Source of the DNA: Sulfurimonas sp. RIFCSPLOWO2_12_36_12
Lineage (GTDB): Bacteria; Campylobacterota; Campylobacteria; Campylobacterales; Sulfurimonadaceae
DNA: 50,884 nt
Assembly: GCA_001829675.1 (NCBI GenBank)
Contig: MIBZ01000026.1
Location: 79,681 to 130,564 of the forward strand
Reading direction: 5' to 3'
Under the pieces are notes generated by a model. The model had not been told where the DNA came from and ran no database searches. It saw only the letters and a program-made list of their open reading frames with translations. This document shows positions 1-7,820 of this stretch, piece by piece. Numbering within the stretch: position 1 is the first letter of the stretch; every line of letters starts with the position of its first letter. A program made the position numbers and the translations under genes.

Positions 1-1858
1 TAAAAAATGCACCAAAAACTGCTGCTAGATTGTTTGCTTCTCTGCCATGCAGCTTTAAAATTTCAGAAACAATACCAAGCAAATCGTACATATACTTATT
101 TTCATTGCTGTACTCTTTTTTACTATATTGCAAAATGATATTTTGTACGCTTTTGGCAATTTCTAATCTCTTTTGCATTGAGTCTAAGTCATCGCTATTC
201 ATACCAATTTGAGAGTGGTTTTTCAATATATGCAATATCTCGTTGCCCAGTGAGATTTTATCTATTTGATTTAGTGTTTCTGCATTTACTTCCTGTGCGT
301 GTATAGAGATGCTTTCAGGTAAAAAGGCACCATCGCTAAGATTGTAAATATTTTGTATATCACTTTTAAAAACAGGTATAAAATTGCGTAGTGTTTGAAT
401 GGACGCCATAAACTCTGGTGTCGTGTAAACGGCTGGTGTAAAGTTTCCTTTGGTTTGAATAATGTTGCTTTTGAGTGAGATAGTGTAATCTAGTTCATCT
501 GTTTTGCTTAAATCGTGGGTTTTGTTGAAATAGTGTTCATCAGAGTGAGTTGCACCGCTAATCTGGTCAAGTGCTAAATCAAGCCCTAATAGATATATGT
601 TTTTTGCATTGAGATGAATAGCTAAAATGGTAGAGATAGAACCAACGCATGATGCAGAAAGCGAGCCATAGTCTTTGTAGTAAAATGTTGACTCTTCTGT
701 CAAAAAGAGATGCTCTTTGTTTAAAATCTTCAATAGTGCATCTGGCGCATGCGGCCCTAAGATGAAAATGGTATTTTTTAAAAATCCATCTATATCTATG
801 TCGTTATAAAGCGACATACAACTATTTCCCTCTTCTACAAATCCATCAATGTGTGTAACAATATCTGGTTTTATATCATTGTTTTGTAGTGTTTTAAGTG
901 CTGAACCAACGGCTATGATGATAAATTTATCTTCATATTTCTTAATCCAATCTATATTTTTTTTGAGTGATGGTCCAGCTGCTAAAACCAAAATAGGATT
1001 ATCGACAAAAAGAGATTCTGTAAATTTATTGGCGACACTAAGCGTACTGTAACCATCAGCTATACGCCCGAGTGGACGCAAATATTTTTCAAGCTTAACT
1101 CCGTATGGAAATGTGTGATGCCCTTGAGATGCCAAAACTGCCTGAATAGCTTTTATTTTGATATCTGAGTGAGCTGGAAATTTGAGATATTTTAAATATT
1201 TGTTGTTATAAAATGTTGCTTCCAAAAACAATGCCATTTTAGGTAAAAATTCGCTTTCGCTTTGTGAAATACTAAAACGCAGTTGCGCATCTTTTGCTAG
1301 TTCATAGTAAGGAGTAACAAAAAGAGAGAGTCTAAAGAGCTCTATATCGTCTTCTATGATGAAATATTCTGATGCATGAATTTTGTTATGAGCTTCTATG
1401 ATGTGTTGCCCGAGACCAACCCCGATAAATATGAATTTATCTATTGTTTTCATAAGAGTTGTTCTTGGTGCGAGTTTCATAGCTTCGTACATGATGAGAG
1501 GAACATCGTTTAATCTTAAGTTTATATCTTTTTGATCTTTTTTGATTTGCACGATATCATCTTTGGTAACAATTTGATCTCGTATACCTTCAAATAGTGA
1601 AGATGTTTTTTTGTAGTCAATACTTTTTGCTATCTTTTTTGCGTATTCATTTGAGTCTCTGCCATAAAGAAATAAACCACTCGAGAGTTCCACAACATCA
1701 AAATAGTCATCTTTGTATTCAAGCTCATACTTTGGAGATATGCCAGTTTCTGGCATATCAAAAAGAGCGATTTTGCTTAATAATTTCGGCTCTTTTTGAG
1801 CGATGTAGTTTAAGTTTTGTTCATAAGTTTTCATAGCCAATATTTCTATCTCTTGCAT
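1..1858 (-). CDS. Maf-family (DUF115) flagellin-glycosylation protein, partial
   Basis: The frame is open from the ATG at 1858 to the window's left edge, giving about 619 residues with the C-terminus missing. The family attaches pseudaminic or legionaminic acid-type sugars to flagellin in Campylobacterota. The central DUF115 signature is visible (LVLAAGPSLKKNIDW, then DIVTHIDGF), as is the later motif YLLGLDLALDQ. The protein is clearly paralogous to the next gene upstream and shares these motifs with it. The upstream stop and this start are arranged TAACATG, with AAGGA just before, so the two are probably translationally coupled. The exact sugar is not predictable. Confidence 0.88.
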   Translation of the reverse strand, partial: MQEIEILAMKTYEQNLNYIAQKEPKLLSKIALFDMPETGISPKYELEYKDDYFDVVELSSGLFLYGRDSNEYAKKIAKSIDYKKTSSLFEGIRDQIVTKDDIVQIKKDQKDINLRLNDVPLIMYEAMKLAPRTTLMKTIDKFIFIGVGLGQHIIEAHNKIHASEYFIIEDDIELFRLSLFVTPYYELAKDAQLRFSISQSESEFLPKMALFLEATFYNNKYLKYLKFPAHSDIKIKAIQAVLASQGHHTFPYGVKLEKYLRPLGRIADGYSTLSVANKFTESLFVDNPILVLAAGPSLKKNIDWIKKYEDKFIIIAVGSALKTLQNNDIKPDIVTHIDGFVEEGNSCMSLYNDIDIDGFLKNTIFILGPHAPDALLKILNKEHLFLTEESTFYYKDYGSLSASCVGSISTILAIHLNAKNIYLLGLDLALDQISGATHSDEHYFNKTHDLSKTDELDYTISLKSNIIQTKGNFTPAVYTTPEFMASIQTLRNFIPVFKSDIQNIYNLSDGAFLPESISIHAQEVNAETLNQIDKISLGNEILHILKNHSQIGMNSDDLDSMQKRLEIAKSVQNIILQYSKKEYSNENKYMYDLLGIVSEILKLHGREANNLAAVFGAFF

Positions 1859-1859
1859 G

Positions 1860-3860
1860 TTAATCCTTGGTAAGATGATTTAATCCATCGATATATAAAT
1901 TTGCAATATTTAGCAGATGAGACGAGAGCATACGGTGTAGATTGATACTATCTGTTTTTGCGTTATCGTCCACAGCACGATTGAAGAAGTCAAAAATATG
2001 TGAAGCTGTGAGTTTAAAATACTCCTGATAGATAAACGCTAAATCGTAGTCATCATCATTTGAAGAGGTATATAGTTGTTTCATCATGATTATAAGTGAA
2101 TCTAAAAAAACATCACTGGTGTCAAACATCATCTCTTGCCACTCTTTTATTTTTGCTGCTGCTTTTTTAGCATTTAATAGTCTGTTGTTTATGGTTTGAT
2201 AGTTACTTTCTGATATTTTATTTGAACTATGTGTATAAAACTCTTGTGCTATGTTTTGGCGTATAGCACTTTTGTCAAGCTCTTTAAAATTTGCCACAAA
2301 TTGAGTTTCTATGGAAAGAGGAGTGGTATTTGCAAAAAAAGCGCCATTGCTAAGATTGTAAACTTGCTGTGAGCTTTTTTTAAATCCACACGAAGTTGCA
2401 TTAATAGAAGCGATAGATGTGGCAAAGCCCGAAGTAGTATAAACCTTCTCATCAAAATTGCCAACAACTTCAAGAATATTATCGTTAAAAATCATAACAT
2501 CTTTCTCTTTGTTGATAGTTTCAAGATTGAGATTTTTTATAAATGGATGCCCATCTGAATGCGTGTTGCCAGTTGCGCTATCAAGAGCTAAGTCTAATCC
2601 AAGAAGATAAAGTTGTGAAACCCCAAGTGCAATGAGCAAAAGATATGTGGTGGAGCCTACACAAAAAGCACTAAGATTTCCAAGCTCTTTTTTGTAACTA
2701 GCACCACTCTCAAAAAAGAAAACATTCTGTTTTTGAAGAGTATGCACTATATGTGGTGGTGTGCGCGAAGCTATGAGAAATATGCTTTCATTAAAAAATG
2801 TAAGATTTGTTACTTTTTTAAAAAGCATATCGCTGTCGTCAAAACCATCAAGGTGAGTAATGATGTCTGGAATGATATTTTCTTTTTCTAATATGCCTAA
2901 AACTGCAGAGAGAGCAACTATGACAAATTGTTTTTGATGCAGTTTTAGCCAAGTTATATTTTTTTGCAACGACGGTCCGGCAGCTAGAAATATAACTGGT
3001 TTTTGCACAAGTGATGGATATCGTTTGAGAATGTTTAAAAAGTTAAAACCTTCTTTTATGTACTCAAGCGGTCTTAGATATTGTTGTAAAATAGAGTTGT
3101 AGAAAAACAGCATATGCGATTGTGAGGCAACTTGCAGGTGGAATGCTACAAGCTTGTCGTCACTATAACTCGCCATTTGAAAATACTTTATGTAATGATT
3201 AAGATAAAAATGGTGATTTAAAAAGAGTGTTGCTTTGTGAGCAAACTCCTCTTTTGTCTCAAAAATAGAAAAAAATAGTTCACTTGTTTTGGCAATTTTA
3301 TAATAAGGAGTTGTAAAAAGAGAAATCCTAAAAAGTTCTAAATCATCTTCTACTATGAGATAAATTTTGGCAGAAATTTTTGCATCTACACTAGTAATAT
3401 GTGTGCCAAGTCCAACTCCAAAAAAGATAAACTTGTCTATATGCTTCATTTTTATGGATGATGCTTTTTGAGTATAGTTTAAAATATCAGCATGTCCGCT
3501 TAAGTTGTCTTCATAGATTGTGAGGTTGCTGTATTTGATGACAGCCTCATCGGAGACAATAATCTTTTTAAAGGTTTCAAATACACCTGAGTCTCGCGAG
3601 AAGTTGATTTCATCAGAAACAATGGAGGCGTATTTGGCGGAACCAATGGCATAGAATTTTTTATTTACGCTAGTGTCTGTAATCTCAAATGAGCCGTTTT
3701 CGTATATAAGGTCATATTTGTTTTGATAGAGATTTTGCTCCACGGCTGAGTCAAAAGCGGCTAGCTTCCCATACAAATCTGGATGATTTTTTTCAAAGTA
3801 AGCAATATTTTCAAAAAATGTCTCTCTTGCAACATCTTCTATTGTCATTGTATCATTCAT
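1860..3860 (-). CDS. Maf-family (DUF115) motility-associated glycosyltransferase
   Basis: A complete 666-residue member of the motility accessory factor family, expected to glycosylate flagellin in the cytoplasm before export. The DUF115 core is present (IFLAAGPSLQKNITW, DIITHLDGFDD, YLLGLDLALDSATG). It is first in a tandem pair with the partial paralogue downstream. The start at 3860 follows a short leader below a sigma-54-like element. Divergent fliD begins 176 bp away, which fits a flagellar role. An internal ATG at codon 5 is an alternative start. Confidence 0.9.
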   Translation of the reverse strand: MNDTMTIEDVARETFFENIAYFEKNHPDLYGKLAAFDSAVEQNLYQNKYDLIYENGSFEITDTSVNKKFYAIGSAKYASIVSDEINFSRDSGVFETFKKIIVSDEAVIKYSNLTIYEDNLSGHADILNYTQKASSIKMKHIDKFIFFGVGLGTHITSVDAKISAKIYLIVEDDLELFRISLFTTPYYKIAKTSELFFSIFETKEEFAHKATLFLNHHFYLNHYIKYFQMASYSDDKLVAFHLQVASQSHMLFFYNSILQQYLRPLEYIKEGFNFLNILKRYPSLVQKPVIFLAAGPSLQKNITWLKLHQKQFVIVALSAVLGILEKENIIPDIITHLDGFDDSDMLFKKVTNLTFFNESIFLIASRTPPHIVHTLQKQNVFFFESGASYKKELGNLSAFCVGSTTYLLLIALGVSQLYLLGLDLALDSATGNTHSDGHPFIKNLNLETINKEKDVMIFNDNILEVVGNFDEKVYTTSGFATSIASINATSCGFKKSSQQVYNLSNGAFFANTTPLSIETQFVANFKELDKSAIRQNIAQEFYTHSSNKISESNYQTINNRLLNAKKAAAKIKEWQEMMFDTSDVFLDSLIIMMKQLYTSSNDDDYDLAFIYQEYFKLTASHIFDFFNRAVDDNAKTDSINLHRMLSSHLLNIANLYIDGLNHLTKD

Positions 3861-3888
3861 TAAATGCTCGACTTTTTACTATGTTAAA

Positions 3889-3902
3889 GCAAAAATCATT
3901 CC
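3889..3902 (-). promoter_or_regulatory. sigma-54-like promoter for the Maf pair
   Basis: On the minus strand the sequence reads CGGAATGATTTTTGCTT, placing GG and GC exactly ten bases apart as in -24/-12 sigma-54 promoters. The GC is about 28 bp upstream of the first maf start. Sigma-54 drives middle flagellar genes in Campylobacterota. Only the GG-N10-GC core and TTGC match well, so this is a moderate call. Confidence 0.45.
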
Positions 3903-3954
3903 GAATTAGAGACTGACTGCAATGCTTTAAAATTTGCAGCAAAAAAAGTACTAT

Positions 3955-3981
3955 TAAATAAATTTTAAAGTTTGTCGATTT
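3955..3981 (+). promoter_or_regulatory. sigma-28 (FliA) promoter of fliD
   Basis: TAAA at 3955-3958, a 15-base spacer, then GTCGATTT at 3974-3981. This fits the flagellar sigma-28 pattern TAAA-N15-GCCGATAA. The same two boxes with the same spacing recur before fliS. The predicted transcript starts about 50 bases before the fliD ATG. Confidence 0.7.
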
Positions 3982-4036
3982 AAAGTATTATTGAAAAACT
4001 ATAAACAATGTAAGATTGTTATAAAAAGGATTTATC

Positions 4037-5404
4037 ATGGGTATCAGTTCACTTGGTGTTGGGTCTAGTATTTTAACACAGGATGTTTTGGACCAGTTGC
4101 GTGCTGCGGACGAGGCTAAATATGTATCTCCGATAACCGCAAAGATTACGGCTGAAACAAGTAAACAAGATGCGTTAGAAGTTATTGATGCAAGTATGAA
4201 AAACTTTATCGACAGTATTGATGCTATGGGAACGCAAACTCTTTATGATGAGCGCTTAACAACGGTTACCGGTACATCAGTAGCAGTAACTGCTGCTGCA
4301 AATAGTGATATTCAGGATTTTACTTTAAATGTAACTAATTTGGCTACAAAACAGATTGAGCAGTCCGCTTCTTTTACTGCTGACACTGATTCTGTATCGG
4401 CAACTGATGGGCAGATAAATCTTAATATAGACGGTCAAAATTTCACCATAGATTATCTTGCCGGAACAACTCTTAAGGAGTTAAAAGATCTTATAAATGA
4501 TGTTGCTGGAGATAAAGTAGATGCTACCGTTGTTCAGGTTGGTGCTACAGATTTTCGTTTGTTTATAAGTTCTGTTGATACAGGAACGACCCAGAATATT
4601 ACTATTACAGACAATACCGGAACAATAGACGCTCGCTTAACTACTGGATTGTCAGCCATTCAAACTGGAATAAATGCAAATTTCACATTTAATGGGCAGG
4701 CTGTAACTCGCACAAGCAACAATATTACAGATTTGGTTACGGGACTTGATATTACATTAAAAGAGGTCGGATCTTCTACTGTTAGTGTTGCTCAAAACCG
4801 TGATGATATCATGGCAAAAATAGATAGTTTTGTTGAAAAATATAACTCTGCTATAACAGAGCTAAACAAGGCGACTAAAACAAGTAAGGATTTAGCAGAC
4901 AGAGGTGCTTTTGCAGCAGAGAGTACTATAAAAAGTATGAAGCAGGCTATTGAAGATATGTTTGCGTCGGTTGGCGGCGGGGTAGGTTCATTGTCTGATT
5001 ATGGGTTTGATATAGATAAAGACGGAAAAATGAGCGTCGACAAAACTGCACTTGAAACCAAAATGGACGATGATATGGACAATGTGCAAGCATTTTTCTC
5101 CGGCGGAACATTTACAAAAGCTGATTTATCTACTGTTACGCTTACCGGAGCATTTGTTGAAATGTCCACAATTGTTAAAAAATATACAGACAGCGGGGAA
5201 ATGCTTGATGGACTCAACGATTCCATAAGCGAAAGCATCACTGATCTTAATGAGAGAAAAACTAAAGCTATAGAGAGACTTGATGCTAGGTATGAGATAC
5301 TAAAAAAACAGTACGCAGCGTATGATGCAATAATTGCAAAATTGAACAATGCGTCTTCTATGTTTATTGAGATGGCAAATGCCCAAACAGCGGCTCAAAA
5401 TTAA
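4037..5404 (+). CDS. fliD: flagellar filament capping protein FliD
   Basis: A 455-residue filament cap protein that sits at the growing flagellar tip and helps flagellin polymerise. The N-terminus (MGISSLGVGSSILTQDVLDQL) and the C-terminal coiled segment with repeated Leu/Ala heptads are typical FliD_N and FliD_C regions, with a Thr/Asp-rich variable middle. AAGGA lies seven bases before the ATG. fliS and a FliT-like gene follow, the usual cap, flagellin-chaperone and cap-chaperone order. A sigma-28 promoter precedes it. Confidence 0.95.
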   Translation: MGISSLGVGSSILTQDVLDQLRAADEAKYVSPITAKITAETSKQDALEVIDASMKNFIDSIDAMGTQTLYDERLTTVTGTSVAVTAAANSDIQDFTLNVTNLATKQIEQSASFTADTDSVSATDGQINLNIDGQNFTIDYLAGTTLKELKDLINDVAGDKVDATVVQVGATDFRLFISSVDTGTTQNITITDNTGTIDARLTTGLSAIQTGINANFTFNGQAVTRTSNNITDLVTGLDITLKEVGSSTVSVAQNRDDIMAKIDSFVEKYNSAITELNKATKTSKDLADRGAFAAESTIKSMKQAIEDMFASVGGGVGSLSDYGFDIDKDGKMSVDKTALETKMDDDMDNVQAFFSGGTFTKADLSTVTLTGAFVEMSTIVKKYTDSGEMLDGLNDSISESITDLNERKTKAIERLDARYEILKKQYAAYDAIIAKLNNASSMFIEMANAQTAAQN

Positions 5405-5424
5405 TAAATATATATAGAAATAAT

Positions 5425-5451
5425 TAAAGAAAGTCTTCAAAATGTCGATTT
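5425..5451 (+). promoter_or_regulatory. sigma-28 (FliA) promoter of fliS
   Basis: TAAA at 5425-5428, 15 bases, then GTCGATTT at 5444-5451, the same boxes and spacing as before fliD. Transcription would begin near 5458, before the chosen fliS ATG at 5498 and at the edge of the upstream in-frame ATG at 5459. This supports the downstream start. Confidence 0.7.
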
Positions 5452-5497
5452 GTACTAGATGAAAGAAACAAATAAAGATAGTGAAAAAGGGTCTGAA

Positions 5498-5872
5498 ATG
5501 TATGGTAATGTAGCTCATAATATTTATGCACAAAACAATGTAGGGATTGAATCTCCGGCGAAGCTTATAGAGATGCTTTATGAAGGGGTTCTTCGTTTTA
5601 ATGCTCAAGCAAAAAAAGCTATCACGGATGGTAATATTGAAAAAAGAGTTTATTGGATAAATCGCTCTGTTGCCATTATTACAGAACTAATCTCTGTTTT
5701 AGATATGAAGCAGGGTCGTGTTGCTGGGTATTTAGAGGGTCTTTATAACTATGAAATCCAACTTTTAATGCTAGCTAGTGTACATAAAGATACAGCAAAA
5801 CTTGATGAAGTCAGCAGTGTGTTTAAAGCTCTTTTAGAGGCATGGAGAGAAACCACTAATGTGGCTAGATAA
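5498..5872 (+). CDS. fliS: flagellar export chaperone FliS
   Basis: A 124-residue flagellin chaperone that keeps flagellin unfolded and soluble before export. The start MYGNVAHNIYAQNNVGIESP is the classical FliS beginning, with the conserved four-helix pattern (KLIEMLYEGVLRF, MLASVHKD). The frame extends upstream to an ATG at 5459, but the ATG at 5498 has AAAAAGG seven bases before it and matches family length. The 3' end overlaps the next gene by 14 bp. Confidence 0.93.
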   Translation: MYGNVAHNIYAQNNVGIESPAKLIEMLYEGVLRFNAQAKKAITDGNIEKRVYWINRSVAIITELISVLDMKQGRVAGYLEGLYNYEIQLLMLASVHKDTAKLDEVSSVFKALLEAWRETTNVAR

Positions 5873-6113
5873 GCTAAAAATAGCTATTATCGAGAAAAAT
5901 GCGGATGCAATTAGCAGGTTGCTTGACGACATTCCACAACTCAAAGATAAAAAAGAGATAGAAGAGGCGGTCTATCTTTTAAAAGAAGCAACTAGCTTGA
6001 TGCATACTTTAAAAAATGAGACTTCAGCGTCAATGAAGCAAATCAAGAAAAACCTTGATTTTTTACGCTCTACCGATGTTCATACTTCTAAAAAGCTGGA
6101 TATTCGTTCATAG
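5859..6113 (+). CDS. small FliT-like flagellar protein
   Basis: An 84-residue, mostly helical, charged protein whose start overlaps the fliS 3' end. Its size and place directly after fliD-fliS match FliT-type export chaperones, which bind FliD. I see no diagnostic motif, so the assignment rests on context. It ends just before an AT-rich gap and shares the fliS transcript. Confidence 0.6.
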   Translation: MWLDKLKIAIIEKNADAISRLLDDIPQLKDKKEIEEAVYLLKEATSLMHTLKNETSASMKQIKKNLDFLRSTDVHTSKKLDIRS

Positions 6114-6224
6114 CTTTTTTTGATATTTCAAAATTTAAACTTCAACTTCAAATTGTCTATATTGCAGCAAAAATGATATTTTATGGTAGAATAATTTAAA
6201 AAATAACGCTATTTGGACTTAACA

Positions 6225-6563
6225 ATGCCTATTTTAGATGCAGATTATTCAAGAGTAGATTACGAAGATATGGCAAAAGCCATTGGATTGAAATCTAAGC
6301 ATATTCCGATATTGATAGCAAATTTTATAGAAGAATCAGTTTCAATATTGGATGCGTTAGAAGAAAATATAGCTTCCAGAGATTATGAAAAAATCAGATC
6401 AAGTGCACATGAAATAAAAGGGAGTGCAGGAAATTTAAAATTTAATGAGGTCTATGATATGGCAAAAGAGATGGAGTTTTCTGCTGCAAAACAAGATATG
6501 GATTTTGAATATGAAGACTATTTTGATGCTATTAAGAGCGCAATAGGAACAATATCGTTATAG
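6225..6563 (+). CDS. Hpt-domain phosphotransfer protein
   Basis: A small histidine phosphotransfer protein of 112 residues, a relay between a hybrid sensor kinase and a response regulator. The diagnostic motif SSAHEIKGSAGNLKF is present, and its histidine is the phosphate carrier. The ATG at 6225 is preferred over an in-frame TTG at 6213. A TAGAAT-like box about 35 bp upstream may be its own promoter. Its partner kinase is not in the window. Confidence 0.82.
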   Translation: MPILDADYSRVDYEDMAKAIGLKSKHIPILIANFIEESVSILDALEENIASRDYEKIRSSAHEIKGSAGNLKFNEVYDMAKEMEFSAAKQDMDFEYEDYFDAIKSAIGTISL

Positions 6564-6589
6564 CACTTTGTTATTTTAGCTTTTTTAGC

Positions 6590-6595
6590 TATAAT
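6590..6595 (+). promoter_or_regulatory. -10 box of the SRP RNA gene
   Basis: A perfect TATAAT whose expected start point, about seven bases downstream, coincides with the 5' end of the SRP RNA closing stem at 6602-6603. The upstream stretch is T-rich, as is usual in Campylobacterota, which lack a conserved -35. Confidence 0.7.
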
Positions 6596-6601
6596 TGCGT
6601 C

Positions 6602-6706
6602 GCTTCTCTTTAGACCTGTGCAATGGTGCTTTGAGGTACTGTGTCAGGGTAGGAATACAGCAGCACGCTTTGGAGTGTCATGTGCCGCAGGTATCTGGAG
6701 AGGAGT
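6602..6706 (+). ncRNA. ffs: signal recognition particle RNA (4.5S, small type)
   Basis: The domain IV core GTCAGGGTAGGAATACAGCAGC is visible around 6642-6663, carrying the conserved GUCAGG, GGAA and AGCAGC elements that bind Ffh. The ends close as a 12-bp helix with G-U pairs: 6603-6614 (CTTCTCTTTAGA) with 6694-6705 (TCTGGAGAGGAG), extended by ACCTG with CAGGT. The length of about 105 nt suits a bacterial 4.5S RNA. I see no clear terminator after it. Confidence 0.88.
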
Positions 6707-6817
6707 CTCTCGGCGATACTTTTGTTCAACTTCTTCGTTAAAATCTGGTTGAATTTCGTCATTTACCACAAGCAAACTCCTCAATTAAACAAAATTTTGC
6801 CTCAAATTTGAATTAAA

Positions 6818-7045
6818 TCAATCTTTTCTATGTTTAGAAATTCCACATGCCTGATTTGGTTTTGGCGGATTATTTTTTAAGTATGTCAAATCATCAAGCG
6901 TTTGCGTTAAAACTCTCTTTTGCTGCAGCAGCGGAAGCATACGGTTATCTTTTTCGTTCATTGGCAAACTCATATCTAGGAGTACTGCCTCAACCTCTTT
7001 GTCTAAATCAAGTAATGCATTGTTAATATGTTTAATAGAATTCAT
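6818..7045 (-). CDS. small hypothetical protein
   Basis: A 75-residue acidic helical protein that I do not recognise. The start at 7045 has AGGA immediately upstream. A TATACT box a few bases further up suggests a very short or absent leader. It lies divergently from rpmI with an intergenic gap of 67 bp. A two-helix arrangement with Leu-rich segments (LLDLDKEVEAVLLDM, LLQQKRVLTQTLDDL) is visible. Coding status rests on start signals and codon pattern only. Confidence 0.6.
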   Translation of the reverse strand: MNSIKHINNALLDLDKEVEAVLLDMSLPMNEKDNRMLPLLQQKRVLTQTLDDLTYLKNNPPKPNQACGISKHRKD

Positions 7046-7079
7046 CCTGTGAGTATAACAAAATTTTTAAAAATTTGGG

Positions 7080-7085
7080 TATAAT
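7080..7085 (+). promoter_or_regulatory. -10 box of rpmI-rplT
   Basis: A perfect TATAAT followed by TGCGC. It would start transcription about 20 bases before the rpmI ATG at 7113, which has AAAGGAG upstream. Confidence 0.65.
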
Positions 7086-7112
7086 TGCGCTTCAATTTAC
7101 AAAGGAGTTTCG

Positions 7113-7304
7113 ATGCCAAAAATGAAATCGGTTAAAGGCGCCGTAAAGCGTTTTAAAGTTAAGAAAAATGGTACTGTTAAACGCGGTACAGCTTACCGTA
7201 GCCATATTCTAACAAAACAAGATTCAGATACTCGCTCTAAGCAGCATAAACCAAAAGTTATTGCAAAAGTTGATGAAAAAAATGTAAAGGCTATGATTAA
7301 CTAA
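7113..7304 (+). CDS. rpmI: 50S ribosomal protein L35
   Basis: A 63-residue, very basic large-subunit ribosomal protein. The start [14 protein letters not shown] and the segment [13 protein letters not shown] match the L35 family. A strong AAAGGAG precedes the ATG. rplT follows after 116 bp. infC is not adjacent, consistent with the split arrangement seen in some Campylobacterota. Confidence 0.97.
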   Translation: MPKMKSVKGAVKRFKVKKNGTVKRGTAYRSHILTKQDSDTRSKQHKPKVIAKVDEKNVKAMIN

Positions 7305-7319
7305 TATTAAGTTAATTGT

Positions 7320-7400
7320 TAAATCTCCAGCAAAATAGCACATAGAGTAGCTGGGCAAGACCACCAAAATGTGGCACCTTGAGCACTAAAAGTGACTAGG
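7320..7400 (+). promoter_or_regulatory. structured rpmI-rplT spacer, possible L20 control site
   Basis: The 116-bp spacer between two cotranscribed ribosomal genes contains CCAGC (7327-7331) pairing with GCTGG (7350-7354), CCAC with GTGG at 7361-7374, and CAC-TAAAA-GTG near 7390. In Escherichia coli and Bacillus, L20 binds leader RNA to repress its own operon. A similar role here is inference. Confidence 0.35.
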
Positions 7401-7420
7401 TAAAGAAAAAAGGAAATAAA

Positions 7421-7780
7421 ATGCCAAGAGTAAAAACAGGTGTTGTTCGTAGAAGAAGACACAAAAAAATATTAAAATTAGCTAAGGGTTTTTATAGCGG
7501 TCGTCGCAAACATTACCGTAAAGCTAAGGAGCAAATAGAACGCTCAATGTATTATTCATTCCGTGACCGCAAGCAGAAAAAACGCGATTTCCGTAAACTA
7601 TGGATTATCCGTATAAATGCAGCTTGTCGTCTTAATGGTATGAACTATTCATCATTTATGAACGGTATTCACAAATCTGGCATCGAGCTTGACCGTAAAA
7701 TTCTTGCTGATATGGCTATGAATGACGCAGCAGCATTTAGTGCAGTTGCAACAGCATCAAAAGCAGCATTAAGTAAATAG
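7421..7780 (+). CDS. rplT: 50S ribosomal protein L20
   Basis: A 119-residue L20 that binds 23S rRNA early in subunit assembly. The N-terminus ([20 protein letters not shown]) and the segment [20 protein letters not shown] are highly typical. AAAGGAAA precedes the start. It ends just before a strong hairpin terminator. Confidence 0.97.
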   Translation: MPRVKTGVVRRRRHKKILKLAKGFYSGRRKHYRKAKEQIERSMYYSFRDRKQKKRDFRKLWIIRINAACRLNGMNYSSFMNGIHKSGIELDRKILADMAMNDAAAFSAVATASKAALSK

Positions 7781-7787
7781 TATAAAT

Positions 7788-7820
7788 TAGATTCCGTGCT
7801 TGTCACGGGGTCTAAATTTT
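7788..7820. terminator. rho-independent terminator between convergent rplT and REC-PP2C gene
   Basis: An 11-bp stem (7788-7798 with 7804-7814, including two G-U pairs) around loop CTTGT, followed by AATTTT on the plus strand. The opposite gene's stop codon at 7812-7814 is part of the stem. It probably serves rplT and may work in both directions. Confidence 0.8.

Noticed and set aside
5459..5497. An N-terminal extension of FliS starting at 5459
   Set aside because: The sigma-28 -10 box ends at 5451, so that ATG would be at the transcript's first bases. The family start MYGN and a good ribosome-binding site are at 5498.
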